A stretch of DNA of 64,000 bases. Origin: Ignavibacteria bacterium. GTDB taxonomy: Bacteria > Bacteroidota > Ignavibacteria > Tepidaquicellales > Tepidaquicellaceae. The notes under the pieces are model-generated. The model ran no database searches, was not told the origin of the DNA, and was given only the letters and a program-made list of their open reading frames with translations. This document shows positions 1 to 8,523 of the stretch, piece after piece (positions within the stretch are counted from its first letter, which is position 1; each line of letters starts with the position of its first letter). The translations under genes and the position numbers were made by a program. Location of the stretch: contig JADJAH010000006.1 of the NCBI GenBank assembly GCA_016704345.1, positions 361,555 to 425,554 on the forward strand, given 5' to 3'.

Positions 1-166
1 ATCCAAATGTATAACTGTTTGGATCGCCCTGTCCTGTTATTGTGTAAGTGATTGAACCTCCTCCTGTTGGGCCTCCGCCAATGCCTCCAGAACTTGCACT
101 ATCGTCGCTGCAGCCATAGGCAAACGTGAGTAACAGTATAACCATTGCCAAATAGAGCGATTTCAT
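1..166 (-). CDS. Putative lipoprotein, 5' part only (runs off the left edge)
   Basis: Only the first 55 codons are in the window. The product starts MKSLYLAMVILLLTFAYGC: a short charged start, a hydrophobic stretch and a Cys at residue 19 in a lipobox-like setting, followed by an acidic and Gly/Ser-rich linker (SDDSASSGGIGGG). This is the layout of an exported lipoprotein with a flexible tether. A near-perfect ribosome binding site, AGGAGG, lies four bases before the ATG, which fixes the start. The body of the protein is missing, so no function can be given. It is transcribed away from the gene at 417. Confidence 0.7.
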   Translation of the reverse strand, partial: MKSLYLAMVILLLTFAYGCSDDSASSGGIGGGPTGGGSITYTITGQGDPNSYTFG

Positions 167-388
167 ACTTCCTCCTTAATTTGTTTAATTCGACAAATTT
201 ATTGACTACAGCTCACATTTTCAATCATATAAACAATCTAAATTCATTTTTTGTATTGGTGGGTAATGAAAAGTCTGACTGATTCTGTCGTAAATATTGA
301 TTTGAAATTGTAAGTCGCGAAATTCAGTATTTATTTACTGATCAAAGAATTTTCAAATATAGGAAAACGCTAACTGTTCCATTTAAAC

Positions 389-396
389 TAACTTTG
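389..396 (+). promoter_or_regulatory. Possible Bacteroidetes-type -7 box
   Basis: TAACTTTG fits the TAnnTTTG -7 element used by the main sigma factor of Bacteroidetes. It lies 20 bases before the ATG at 417, implying a very short leader. No clear TTTG was seen at the -33 position, so this is a weak call. Confidence 0.3.
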
Positions 397-416
397 TGAA
401 TGGCTATATTTGACAA

Positions 417-602
417 ATGACAGAAGAAAGTCCAATCTCCTATAACGAGAATTCCGTTCAATCCGAGGAATCAGTTCCTATTGAAAGTGAAAGGATTCTA
501 ATTAAGCATAATTTTACTCTGGCCGAGAAGATTCTTTCCTTCATTGGCATCTTGCTCATTGTTCTGCTTGTTTTTGTGAATTATCTCAAAATTGTTGAAT
601 GA
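417..602 (+). CDS. Small single-pass membrane protein
   Basis: A 61-residue protein. Residues 1-35 are acidic and polar (many Glu and Ser), and residues 36-58 form one strongly hydrophobic segment (LSFIGILLIVLLVFVNYL), so it is probably a single-pass inner-membrane protein with a cytoplasmic acidic tail. Its TGA stop overlaps the ATG of the following ygfZ-like gene in the ATGA arrangement, which argues for a real, translationally coupled gene. I do not recognise the family and no function is implied beyond this coupling. Confidence 0.6.
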   Translation: MTEESPISYNENSVQSEESVPIESERILIKHNFTLAEKILSFIGILLIVLLVFVNYLKIVE

Positions 603-1501
603 GCAAGATGAATTTTTTCATGCAATATACAGGGCTGCTTGTTGCAACAGGAAATGATGTTGTAGATTTCTTTAATAGAATGACAACAAATGATATTGCA
701 AAGATAGGAGACACTGAGAATATAAAAACAGTCTTATTAACTGACAAAGGAAGAATAATTGATCTTTTGACTTTATTCAGAAGAGAGGAAAAATTATTCA
801 TCAAAACTTCATATTATTACGAGAACAAAGTCTATGAGTACCTCAACAAGTACATTGTCATGGATGACGTTTCTTTGTCAAAGTGTGATGGGCAATTTGT
901 AAACTTCATTGTTACAGAGGAAGGCAAAGATAAGGCAATGGAGAAAGTTTCGGAATATCAATCAAAATTGACTCAGGACAATACGCAAAAGAATTTATTA
1001 CTTTATTTCTCCGAAGATATTGGTTTTGAATCATTGGAAGTGATTTGCCATTTGGATAAATCCCATGAGATAAGAAGTTTGCTCAGCGAAGGAAATTTCC
1101 AAACTTGTCTTGATTACGAATACATGCGAGTTTCATCGGGATATCCCGAAGCGCCATGTGAATTGAATGAAAACATAAACCCGCTTGAGTGCTGTCTTAA
1201 AAAGTTTGTATCATTTAAGAAGGGGTGTTACGTTGGGCAGGAAGTGGTTGCCAGATTAGATTCTCAGGATAAGATACCCAAGCAAATGGTTAAGATCAGT
1301 TCTGATGAGATCTTAAAAGCAGATGCATTGATATATGATATTAATGGAACTGAATGCGGCTTTGTATCCAGTGCGGCCGCAAAGGAAGGAAGGAACAATG
1401 CACTGGGTTTCATACGAAGCGTCAATCTTGATTTTGATTCAGAGTATAAGTCTGTAACAGATGAAAAACAAATCAGCATAAAAATTCACAAAATAAACTA
1501 A
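599..1501 (+). CDS. ygfZ: YgfZ/GcvT-family folate-binding protein
   Basis: A 300-residue protein of the tetrahydrofolate-binding YgfZ (GcvT-like) family, which helps assemble or repair certain iron-sulfur enzymes in a folate-dependent way. The diagnostic K-G-C-Y-x-G-Q-E signature is at residues 208-215 (KGCYVGQE), with the family's conserved Cys. The N-terminal part matches the GcvT-like fold and carries the usual F-x-x-x-x-T-x-D/N-I-like segment (FFNRMTTNDI, residues 24-33). The start overlaps the stop of the upstream membrane-protein gene, and the aldolase gene follows after five bases, so all three are probably cotranscribed. The family assignment is firm; the exact client enzymes are unknown. 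Confidence 0.85.
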   Translation: MSKMNFFMQYTGLLVATGNDVVDFFNRMTTNDIAKIGDTENIKTVLLTDKGRIIDLLTLFRREEKLFIKTSYYYENKVYEYLNKYIVMDDVSLSKCDGQFVNFIVTEEGKDKAMEKVSEYQSKLTQDNTQKNLLLYFSEDIGFESLEVICHLDKSHEIRSLLSEGNFQTCLDYEYMRVSSGYPEAPCELNENINPLECCLKKFVSFKKGCYVGQEVVARLDSQDKIPKQMVKISSDEILKADALIYDINGTECGFVSSAAAKEGRNNALGFIRSVNLDFDSEYKSVTDEKQISIKIHKIN

Positions 1502-1506
1502 ACATC

Positions 1507-2571
1507 ATGATTGAGAAAATCAGAGAACTGCTTGGCAATGAGAACGAGGCGCTGTTGGAGCATAAATGTACAACGATTCCTTATGAACAACTTTATCTGC
1601 CCGGAAGTGACTTCATCGACAGGGTTTGGAAAGACTCCGACAGAAGTAATAATGTATTGAGAAACATGCAGCTCATTTACAATACCGGCAGGCTTGCAGG
1701 TACAGGATATGTTTCAATTCTTCCTGTTGATCAGGGAATTGAACATTCAGCCGGAGCGTCATTTGCTCCAAATCCCGCTTACTTTGATCCGGCAAATATT
1801 GTTAAGCTTGCAATTGAAGGCGGCTGCAATGCTGTTGCTTCAACACTTGGAGTTCTTGGATCTGTTTCCAGAAAATACGCGCATAAAATTCCGTTCATCC
1901 TCAAGATCAATCACAATGAATTCCTGTCCTATCCGAATAAGTATGATCAGATCATGTTTGCTGATATTGATCAGGCATTTGACATGGGTGCGGTTGCAAT
2001 TGGCGCTACGATCTATTTCGGTTCGGATGAATCCGGAAGGCAATTGCAGGAAGTAACGGAAGCATTCTCATACGCTCATGAGCTTGGAATGGTGACTATA
2101 CTTTGGTGCTATCTGCGCAATTCGGCTTTTAATGTTAAAGGAGATAAAGACTATCATGTATCTGCTGATCTTACAGGACAGGCAAATCATCTAGGTGTAA
2201 CTATAGAAGCAGACATCATTAAACAAAAACTTCCCGAAAATAACGGAGGATATAATGCGCTGAAGTTTGGAAAGACGCACAAACTTGTTTATGACAATCT
2301 GTCATCTGACAATCCGATTGATCTTACAAGATATCAGGTTGCAAATTGTTACATGGGAAGATGCGGTCTGATAAACTCAGGCGGCGCATCGACAGGCAAA
2401 GGAGATTCAGATCTTGCAGAAGCTGTAAAGACTGCCGTAGTGAACAAGAGGGCAGGGGGAATGGGACTGATCTCAGGAAGAAAAGCATTTCAGAAGCCGA
2501 TGAACGAAGGTGTCACGCTTCTGAATGCTATACAGGATGTTTATCTCGAAGAAAAAGTTACAATCGCATAA
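1507..2571 (+). CDS. fbaB: Class I fructose-bisphosphate aldolase (FbaB/DhnA type)
   Basis: A 354-residue Schiff-base (class I) aldolase of the FbaB/DhnA type, cleaving or forming fructose-1,6-bisphosphate in glycolysis and gluconeogenesis. Recognisable stretches are the barrel start SILPVDQGIEHSAG (residues 70-83), GGCNAVASTLG and the phosphate-binding C-terminal segment GLISGRKAFQKP. The length matches the bacterial FbaB family and differs from the metal-dependent class II enzymes. It follows ygfZ closely and belongs to the same plus-strand run. Triose-phosphate isomerase is encoded elsewhere in this window (46139-46906). Confidence 0.9.
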   Translation: MIEKIRELLGNENEALLEHKCTTIPYEQLYLPGSDFIDRVWKDSDRSNNVLRNMQLIYNTGRLAGTGYVSILPVDQGIEHSAGASFAPNPAYFDPANIVKLAIEGGCNAVASTLGVLGSVSRKYAHKIPFILKINHNEFLSYPNKYDQIMFADIDQAFDMGAVAIGATIYFGSDESGRQLQEVTEAFSYAHELGMVTILWCYLRNSAFNVKGDKDYHVSADLTGQANHLGVTIEADIIKQKLPENNGGYNALKFGKTHKLVYDNLSSDNPIDLTRYQVANCYMGRCGLINSGGASTGKGDSDLAEAVKTAVVNKRAGGMGLISGRKAFQKPMNEGVTLLNAIQDVYLEEKVTIA

Positions 2572-2587
2572 TTAATAATAAATCAGA

Positions 2588-2689
2588 ATGAACAAACCAA
2601 AAAAGAAGGCAATAGACAAGCACCGTAAGAAAGCAACAGTAAAAAAAGCAAAGCTGAAAGCTATGCTTGCCCAGAAGAAGGAAAAATAA
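2588..2689 (+). CDS. Tiny lysine-rich basic protein (33 residues)
   Basis: A 33-codon frame, MNKPKKKAIDKHRKKATVKK followed by AKLKAMLAQKKEK, lies between the aldolase and the EamA transporter. About half of its residues are Lys, Arg or His, and it carries a KHRKK core. Such tiny basic proteins are often ribosome- or nucleic-acid-associated (for example the Thx and AURKAIP1/COX24-like peptides), but I cannot assign it to a family. Support comes from the strong composition, the clean ATG and stop, the fit in the gap and the shared direction. The function is inferred only in general terms. Confidence 0.55.
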   Translation: MNKPKKKAIDKHRKKATVKKAKLKAMLAQKKEK

Positions 2690-2745
2690 TACATCGCCTT
2701 CCCAAGTCGTTCTTGATGACAGGTTGAGGAAGTTGCAATGAAAAG

Positions 2746-3663
2746 ATGAGGAAAATACTTCTCGTAATCTTTCTTACATTTGCAGCTTCTTTTACGCCCA
2801 TTGCGGCAAAGTATGTAGTGAACACCATTTCTCCTCTCTCACTTGCTTTTCTGAGATTCGGTGCGGCGACATTGATGCTTCTTGCAGTATCATACTTCCT
2901 GAATGTTAATCTTTGGATTCACAAGATGGACAGAATGCGGTTCTTGGTATTGGGTGCACTTGTTATTCCGATAAATCAGTTTTGCTTTCTTATGGGAATA
3001 AAGCTTTCAGTAGCTTCTCACTCAGGAGTCATGTATGCCTGCACACCGCTTATCGTTTATCTGGTTTCAATCAAGTCCGGAAATGAAACTTACAATCGAA
3101 GCAAGCTGATATCAATCTCACTGACAATTGCCGGGATCTTCATAATATTTTACGAGAATATTTTTTATCCAAAGCAGTCCGGAGTTAATTATCTTCTTGG
3201 TGACTTATTATTATTTCTTGCAGTTGCATCTTGGTCAGTTTACCTTGCATTGAGCAAAGACATGGTAACAAAGTACGGAGCGCTGAAAACTCAAACGCTT
3301 TCATTTCTTATAGGTATTGTGATGTTCATTCCCGTTTTCCTGTTAGATGTGAAGAATCTGACATTTGCAAACTCCGACGTGTACACTCTTTTGGGCTATA
3401 TTCATCTTACTGTGGTTGTTGCTTTTGGAAGCTATTTCCTGTACAGCTATTCAACAAAGATAATTGAGACAAGCACTTTGACAACGATGACTAACATGTC
3501 TCCGGTTATTACAATCCTCTTTTCTTGGTTACTTTTAAATGAAAATTTATCATATTTTTTTATCATCGGAGCAACAATAACAATGGCAGGAGTATTTGCA
3601 GCTCAAAAGTTTGGAAGTGGAATTCCTCCTTCCGAAAAAGATAAATCCAAAGCAAGTGGCTGA
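2746..3663 (+). CDS. EamA/DMT-family membrane transporter
   Basis: A 305-residue, highly hydrophobic protein with about ten membrane segments in two repeated halves (about residues 5-137 and 150-290), as in the EamA domain pair of drug/metabolite transporters. Typical family features are the early segment ITPIAAKY-like (FTPIAAKYVVNTISPLSLAFLR, split by the first loop) and the second-half start GDLLLFLAVASWSVYLALSK in shape. Members export amino acids, metabolites or drugs, and the substrate cannot be read from sequence. A small ATG at 2737 was discounted because it runs into a stop after three codons. The C-terminus overlaps the start region of the CDF gene. Confidence 0.85.
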   Translation: MRKILLVIFLTFAASFTPIAAKYVVNTISPLSLAFLRFGAATLMLLAVSYFLNVNLWIHKMDRMRFLVLGALVIPINQFCFLMGIKLSVASHSGVMYACTPLIVYLVSIKSGNETYNRSKLISISLTIAGIFIIFYENIFYPKQSGVNYLLGDLLLFLAVASWSVYLALSKDMVTKYGALKTQTLSFLIGIVMFIPVFLLDVKNLTFANSDVYTLLGYIHLTVVVAFGSYFLYSYSTKIIETSTLTTMTNMSPVITILFSWLLLNENLSYFFIIGATITMAGVFAAQKFGSGIPPSEKDKSKASG

Positions 3664-5065
3664 GTCATCTCAAACCCAATATCAAAGAAAAAACAAAGTG
3701 GCATTGCAGTCATTGTTCGCTGCAATTGTCATTACATTGATCAAAATCATAGCTGCTTATGCGAGCGGAAGCCTTGGAGTTCTTTCCGAAGTATTTAATT
3801 CGGGAATAGACATTTTTGTTGCGCTTGTAACCATGTTGTCGATCAGATATTCTGCAAAACCGCCGGATGAAGATCACAATTATGGTCACGAAAAAATAGA
3901 AAGTTTCTCGGCATTATTTCAGGTGCTGATACTCTTCATCACTTCATCATACATTATTTATGAAGCCATTCAAAGGCTATTCTTTGACAAAGGCAATGAA
4001 GTGCATGTAAGCTTGTGGATAATCGCGGCACTTGTGATTTCAATGGTGATTGATTTTTACAGAGCAAGAGCGCTCAAGAAGATAGCGAATGAGACTCATT
4101 CAAAGGCTCTTGAGGCAGATGCACTGCACTTCTCAGTGGATATACTTAGTTCATCCATTGTAATTGTTGGACTCATTATAACTTATCTTGGTATAAGCAA
4201 GACCGCTGATACCATTGCAGCAATACTCGTGACAGTTATTATCATCAGGCTTGGATATAATCTTGCGAAGAAGTCTTTTGATTCATTAATGGACAGAGTA
4301 CCGGATGGTCTCTATGAAAAGCTCAGATTAGAGTCACTTCTGATTAACGGAGTTGAAGGTATTAAAAGCATAAGGATAAGGAATGCCGGCTCTTTAATTT
4401 TTATTGACATGACTATCGAGATAAGCCGGCTCGTTCCATTTTCAAAAGCACACGATATAATGGACAATCTCGAGAGAAGGATTACGGAGTTGGTTCCTAA
4501 TGGCGACATAGTAGTTCACTCTGAGCCGGTTATCACAAAAAATGAAACTATAAACGATAAGATCAGGATGGTAGTTGGCGAAGCAGGACTAAAATGCCAC
4601 GACATATTTTCGCACAAAATTGACAATGAAATTTATTCCGAATTGCACGTAGAGATTGATAACACAAACGATCTTTACAAGGCTCATAATATTATCTCTG
4701 ACCTTGAGAAAAGAATAAAAGATGAAATCGACATTATCTCCCACATTAAGATTCATATTGATGAACCGAGTGATCTGGTGTTTGACACTAGAGATATAAC
4801 TCCCTTTTCAAACGACATTGTTAGAGAAGTAGAAACTATTCTATCTGAATGCCGGGATGTTGTTTCCAGCAATGAGATACAGGTAGTAAGTTCAAACGGT
4901 AAGATCAGAGTTTCATTGAATTGTATCTTTAAGGATGATTACTCTTTTGATGAAGTTCACGATATAGTTACAATACTCGAAAGCAAAATATTTCTAAATC
5001 TAAAGGAAAATCATCCGCGGCTTGCAAATGTGATGATCCATGCAGAGCCGTCAGGGAGCATATGA
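3656..5065 (+). CDS. Cation diffusion facilitator with three tandem C-terminal dimerisation-like domains
   Basis: A CDF-family metal efflux protein. About six membrane segments are followed by an unusually long cytoplasmic tail, giving about 469 residues against about 300 for typical members. TM2 has N-S-G-I-D where many members have [HD]-S-x-x-D, and TM5 has the canonical H-F-S-V-D metal site. The loop carries YGHEKIE. The tail holds three repeats shaped like the ZT_dimer domain, each ending in an I-x-I-H-x-E/D-P type strand (VHSEP, KIHIDEP, MIHAEP). I prefer the GTG at 3656, which overlaps the upstream stop by eight bases; the ATG at 3596 would create a 68-base overlap. The next gene overlaps by ATGA. 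The metal is unknown (Zn, Mn, Fe or Co). Confidence 0.85.
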   Translation: MAESSQTQYQRKNKVALQSLFAAIVITLIKIIAAYASGSLGVLSEVFNSGIDIFVALVTMLSIRYSAKPPDEDHNYGHEKIESFSALFQVLILFITSSYIIYEAIQRLFFDKGNEVHVSLWIIAALVISMVIDFYRARALKKIANETHSKALEADALHFSVDILSSSIVIVGLIITYLGISKTADTIAAILVTVIIIRLGYNLAKKSFDSLMDRVPDGLYEKLRLESLLINGVEGIKSIRIRNAGSLIFIDMTIEISRLVPFSKAHDIMDNLERRITELVPNGDIVVHSEPVITKNETINDKIRMVVGEAGLKCHDIFSHKIDNEIYSELHVEIDNTNDLYKAHNIISDLEKRIKDEIDIISHIKIHIDEPSDLVFDTRDITPFSNDIVREVETILSECRDVVSSNEIQVVSSNGKIRVSLNCIFKDDYSFDEVHDIVTILESKIFLNLKENHPRLANVMIHAEPSGSI

Positions 5066-6057
5066 ATAACAAGACAATTAAAGCAGGTGTAATCGGACTC
5101 GGGCATTTAGGCACTATTCATCTTAAGCTGATCAATGAGCTTTGCGGAGAAAGAGATGACATGATACTTGCCGGGGCATTTGACACTGACGAGAAGAAAA
5201 ATTCCGAAGCTGCAGAAAAGTATGGATATGAGAAAGTTGGTTCAATTGATGAGTTGCTGGGAAGAACGGATTCTATTGTTATAGTTACGCCAACTTCAAC
5301 ACATTCTGACATTGCTTCAAAAGCAATTGAAATGAATGTCAACACATTCATAGAAAAACCGGTAACTGAAACTACCGAGCAAGCTGAGAAACTTCTTGCG
5401 ATGTCAAAAGGTAAAGATATCAAAATACAGGTAGGGCATATTGAGAGATTTAATGCAGCTATTTTGTCACTCGAGGATTATAAGCTCGCACCGGTGTTCA
5501 TAGAAACGCACAGACTTTCGCAATTCAACCCCCGCGGCACTGATGTATCCGTGATACAGGATCTCATGATACACGACATTGACATAATTCTCAATCTTGT
5601 AAAATCTCCTGTTGAGAAGATCGATTCAAACGGAGTTGCAATCATTACCGACAAAATTGATATTGCAAATGCGAGGATCACATTTGAAAACGGTTGTGTA
5701 GCAAATATAACAGCATCAAGGATTTCTCAGAACAAGATGCGGAAGATGAGATTGTTTCAAAAGTCGGCATATATCTCGATAGATTTTCTTCAGAATACTT
5801 CGGAGGTTTTCAAACTGGCGGCTGCCGATGAAACAGTAAGCGGCTTTGCATTGACAGGATTTGAGAAGGACGGGAAAAAGATGTCGATTGTTTATGACAG
5901 ACCGCAAGTAAAGGAAGTTAATTCTCTTAAACATGAATTGACTTTGTTCTTTGATTCCATTGTAAACGGAACTGAAACTGTGGTAACGCTTGAAGACGGA
6001 CTTCAGGCTCTTGAAGTTGCAAATACCATCATTGAAAAAATTGAATCCAAAATCTAA
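5062..6057 (+). CDS. Gfo/Idh/MocA-family NAD(P)-dependent oxidoreductase
   Basis: A 331-residue sugar- or inositol-dehydrogenase-like enzyme. The N-terminal Rossmann fold opens with GVIGLGHLGTIH (residues 9-20). The family's E-K-P motif (FIEKPVTET) is near residue 95, and the substrate-side helix carries H-I-E-R-F-N followed by MIHDIDI, where the His and Asp suit catalysis. Members oxidise or reduce sugars, sugar nucleotides or related rings with NAD(P). The ATGA overlap with the CDF gene and the one-base overlap with the phosphoesterase place it in a tight operon. The substrate is unknown; relatives include nucleotide-sugar 3-dehydrogenases. Confidence 0.85.
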   Translation: MNNKTIKAGVIGLGHLGTIHLKLINELCGERDDMILAGAFDTDEKKNSEAAEKYGYEKVGSIDELLGRTDSIVIVTPTSTHSDIASKAIEMNVNTFIEKPVTETTEQAEKLLAMSKGKDIKIQVGHIERFNAAILSLEDYKLAPVFIETHRLSQFNPRGTDVSVIQDLMIHDIDIILNLVKSPVEKIDSNGVAIITDKIDIANARITFENGCVANITASRISQNKMRKMRLFQKSAYISIDFLQNTSEVFKLAAADETVSGFALTGFEKDGKKMSIVYDRPQVKEVNSLKHELTLFFDSIVNGTETVVTLEDGLQALEVANTIIEKIESKI

Positions 6058-6923
6058 TGTATAGAATTGCGCACATTTCGGACCTGCACATAAGTCTTGG
6101 AAATGACTTAGGCAAAGGTGGGAAGCTGATTGAACTTCTCGAAGACATAAAGAAGAGAAACTGCAACCACATCGCTGTTACAGGCGATGTTGCTGACAAT
6201 CCTATCCCGGAAGATCTTGTTTACGCAAGAGAAATATTTGCACAATATGATCTTATGAGACCGGAAGCATTAAGCCTTGTTCCCGGAAATCATGATATTT
6301 TCGGTTCGGCTCCCCCCGGAGAATTGTGTTTCATGTTTCCGAAAATCTGCAGTGAGATAAACAAGGGTGATATGGAGAAACAATTTGCAAATATTTACAA
6401 AAATACATTCTACGATGAACCATTGTTTCCCTATGTTAAGATTCTGGATAACATAGCGCTCATTGGAATCAATTCTATGATTGACTGGTCAATTGAATTA
6501 AATCCGGAAGGATCTTCCGGAGGAATTAGTGAAGACAGACTAGATGAACTGGATAAGATACTGAAGTGCCGCAAGCTTGATGACAAGATAAAGATAGTTA
6601 TGATTCACCACCATTTCAGCAAACCGGAAGATCTTGAGCATTTGCCGGGTCATTCTCTTTGGCTGAAGAGTATAAGCTATAAAATGGATTTTCATCAACC
6701 CGGAAAATTTCTTAAGGTGTTGAAGAAGAGGAAAGTAAATCTTGTACTTCACGGCCATACTCACTATACGGGCTTATACGTTAAAAAAGGTATTACGTTT
6801 GTCAACAGTTCTGCATGTTTAATTCCATTGAATGATGAAGGAATCAGAAAGTATAACATAATTTCGATTCCGGAAAGAGATAATTTGTCGCAACAGATCG
6901 GCATTGAGACAATCCTCATTTGA
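6057..6923 (+). CDS. Calcineurin-like metallophosphoesterase
   Basis: A 288-residue soluble phosphoesterase with the full two-metal motif set of the calcineurin-like fold: ISDLHIS (D-x-H) near residue 8, GDVADN (G-D-x-x-D) near 43, PGNHDIF (G-N-H-D/E) near 77, MIHHHF near 183 and HGHTHYTG (G-H-x-H) near 237. Relatives include the Icc-type phosphodiesterases; the true substrate may be a cyclic nucleotide, a nucleotide derivative or a phospholipid precursor. Its ATG overlaps the upstream stop by one base, and the CCA-adding enzyme begins three bases after its stop, so it is cotranscribed with both. Confidence 0.85.
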   Translation: MYRIAHISDLHISLGNDLGKGGKLIELLEDIKKRNCNHIAVTGDVADNPIPEDLVYAREIFAQYDLMRPEALSLVPGNHDIFGSAPPGELCFMFPKICSEINKGDMEKQFANIYKNTFYDEPLFPYVKILDNIALIGINSMIDWSIELNPEGSSGGISEDRLDELDKILKCRKLDDKIKIVMIHHHFSKPEDLEHLPGHSLWLKSISYKMDFHQPGKFLKVLKKRKVNLVLHGHTHYTGLYVKKGITFVNSSACLIPLNDEGIRKYNIISIPERDNLSQQIGIETILI

Positions 6924-6926
6924 ATC

Positions 6927-8357
6927 GTGACTAATAAGCTCAAGGTTACTAACAGGCAACTGATTTCAATTGGCAAAATCGCTGACAGGGAAGAATATGA
7001 AGTTTATGTAGTTGGAGGATACGTTAGGGATCTGATGATGGGCAGAACGGCTGAAGAGGCGGACATCATGGTAGTAGGTGATGCGCCGGTTTTTGCATCT
7101 GCTGTAGCAAAAGAGTTTGAAAAAAAACCTGATGCAATTTACAAGAGATTCGGTACTGCATTAGTTGTACTTGACGGAATGAAAATTGAATTTGCTTCGG
7201 CTCGGAAAGAAAGTTATGAGAAGACATCAAGAAAACCAAGTGTTACTCCTGCAAATTTTAATGACGACCTTTCCAGAAGAGACTTCACAATAAACGCAAT
7301 TGCTGCAAGTTTAAACTCACCCGGGTTTGGAAATATCACGGATCTTTTCGGGGGAATCGGTGATATAGAAAACAAGACTCTAAGGACTCCGCTTGATCCT
7401 ATCAAAACTTTTGAGGATGATCCTTTAAGAATAATGAGAGCATTGAGGTTTGCTTCACGGCTGGAGTTCAATATTGATCCGAATACTTTGGAAGCAATGA
7501 ACCAAATGGCGAAGAGATTAAGTGAAGATGTAGTCTCTCAGGAAAGGATAACTAACGAGTTCCTGTTAATTCTCTCAACGCCAACACCCTCCATCGGGCT
7601 TAATCTGATGTATCTTACCGGAGTTATGGATCACGTTTTTCCTGAGATCTCAAATCTCGCAGGAGTTGACCAGAGAAATGAATATCATCACAAGGACGTA
7701 TTCAGACATACGCTTACTGTTGTTGACAACATTTCAAAAACCACCGACAACGTATGGCTTAGATTCTCTGCGCTTGTGCATGACATTGCAAAACCAATGA
7801 CAAAGAGATTTGTTGAGGGAGAAGGCTGGACTTTTCACGGACACGAAGAGCGGGGAGCGAGAATGATGAAGAGTCTTTTCAACAGGCTTAAGCTGCCGTT
7901 GACACAACTTCCGTACATTGAGAAACTTGTTCGAATGCATTTGCGTCCGATTCCTTTGGCTAAGGAAGAAGTGACCGACTCGGCAATAAGAAGGCTGGCA
8001 GCAGACGCCGGAGATGACATAGAAGATCTGCTAATGCTGTGCAGAGCGGACATCACATCAAAGAACCCTGAGAAAGTTGCAAAGTATCTTAATAATTTTG
8101 ATCGCGTTGAGAAGAAAATTCTTGAAGTTTCAGAGAAAGACAAGTTGAGAAATTTTCAATCACCTGTGCGCGGTGAAGAGATTATGGCAATATGCGGACT
8201 CACTCCCTGCAAGACAGTCAGTGTAATTAAAAAGCAAATAGAGGAAGCAATACTCGATGGTATAATACCAAATGAGTATGAGCCTGCAAAAAAATATTTA
8301 TATCTGATAAAAGACGAGATACTGAAGCCAAAGAAAGAGAACGAACCAGACAATTAA
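6927..8357 (+). CDS. cca: CCA tRNA nucleotidyltransferase / poly(A) polymerase family with HD domain
   Basis: A 476-residue enzyme of the family that adds or repairs the 3' CCA of tRNAs. It starts with GTG three bases after the previous stop. Visible parts are the head motif GGYVRD (residues 30-35), the specificity motif RRDFTINAIAAS, the EDPLRIMRALRFASRL helix and an HD phosphohydrolase domain (H-H-K-D near residue 254, then ALVHDIAKP). The catalytic metal motif, normally D-x-D in this family (often DIDIVV), reads E-A-D at residues 44-46, so the first Asp appears to be Glu, which is unusual. It is the last gene of the plus-strand run. Confidence 0.85.
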   Translation: MTNKLKVTNRQLISIGKIADREEYEVYVVGGYVRDLMMGRTAEEADIMVVGDAPVFASAVAKEFEKKPDAIYKRFGTALVVLDGMKIEFASARKESYEKTSRKPSVTPANFNDDLSRRDFTINAIAASLNSPGFGNITDLFGGIGDIENKTLRTPLDPIKTFEDDPLRIMRALRFASRLEFNIDPNTLEAMNQMAKRLSEDVVSQERITNEFLLILSTPTPSIGLNLMYLTGVMDHVFPEISNLAGVDQRNEYHHKDVFRHTLTVVDNISKTTDNVWLRFSALVHDIAKPMTKRFVEGEGWTFHGHEERGARMMKSLFNRLKLPLTQLPYIEKLVRMHLRPIPLAKEEVTDSAIRRLAADAGDDIEDLLMLCRADITSKNPEKVAKYLNNFDRVEKKILEVSEKDKLRNFQSPVRGEEIMAICGLTPCKTVSVIKKQIEEAILDGIIPNEYEPAKKYLYLIKDEILKPKKENEPDN

Positions 8358-8442
8358 GGCTATTCTGCTTGTTCATCCAAAACCAGCAATTCACACCGGA
8401 TACTAAATTTCCCTAAATATGAATAAAATTATTTTAAAAACT

Positions 8443-8456
8443 ATGACGTAGGTCAT
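8443..8456. promoter_or_regulatory. Palindromic operator-like site upstream of asnA
   Basis: ATGAC-GTAG-GTCAT is a perfect inverted repeat with five-base arms and a four-base centre, 67 bases before the asnA start in an A/T-rich intergenic region. The geometry suits a dimeric regulator such as a CRP/FNR-type protein, but the regulator is not identified. Confidence 0.35.
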
Positions 8457-8523
8457 GTTTCTATAAAATCATTTTACCTAATTTTACAGTGTAAGATAAT
8501 TATTAATCAGAAGGAGTACTGCT

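Noticed and set aside
3596..3655. ATG start for the CDF gene at 3596
   Set aside because: It overlaps the EamA gene by 68 bases. GTG at 3656 gives a normal short overlap. Not fully excluded.
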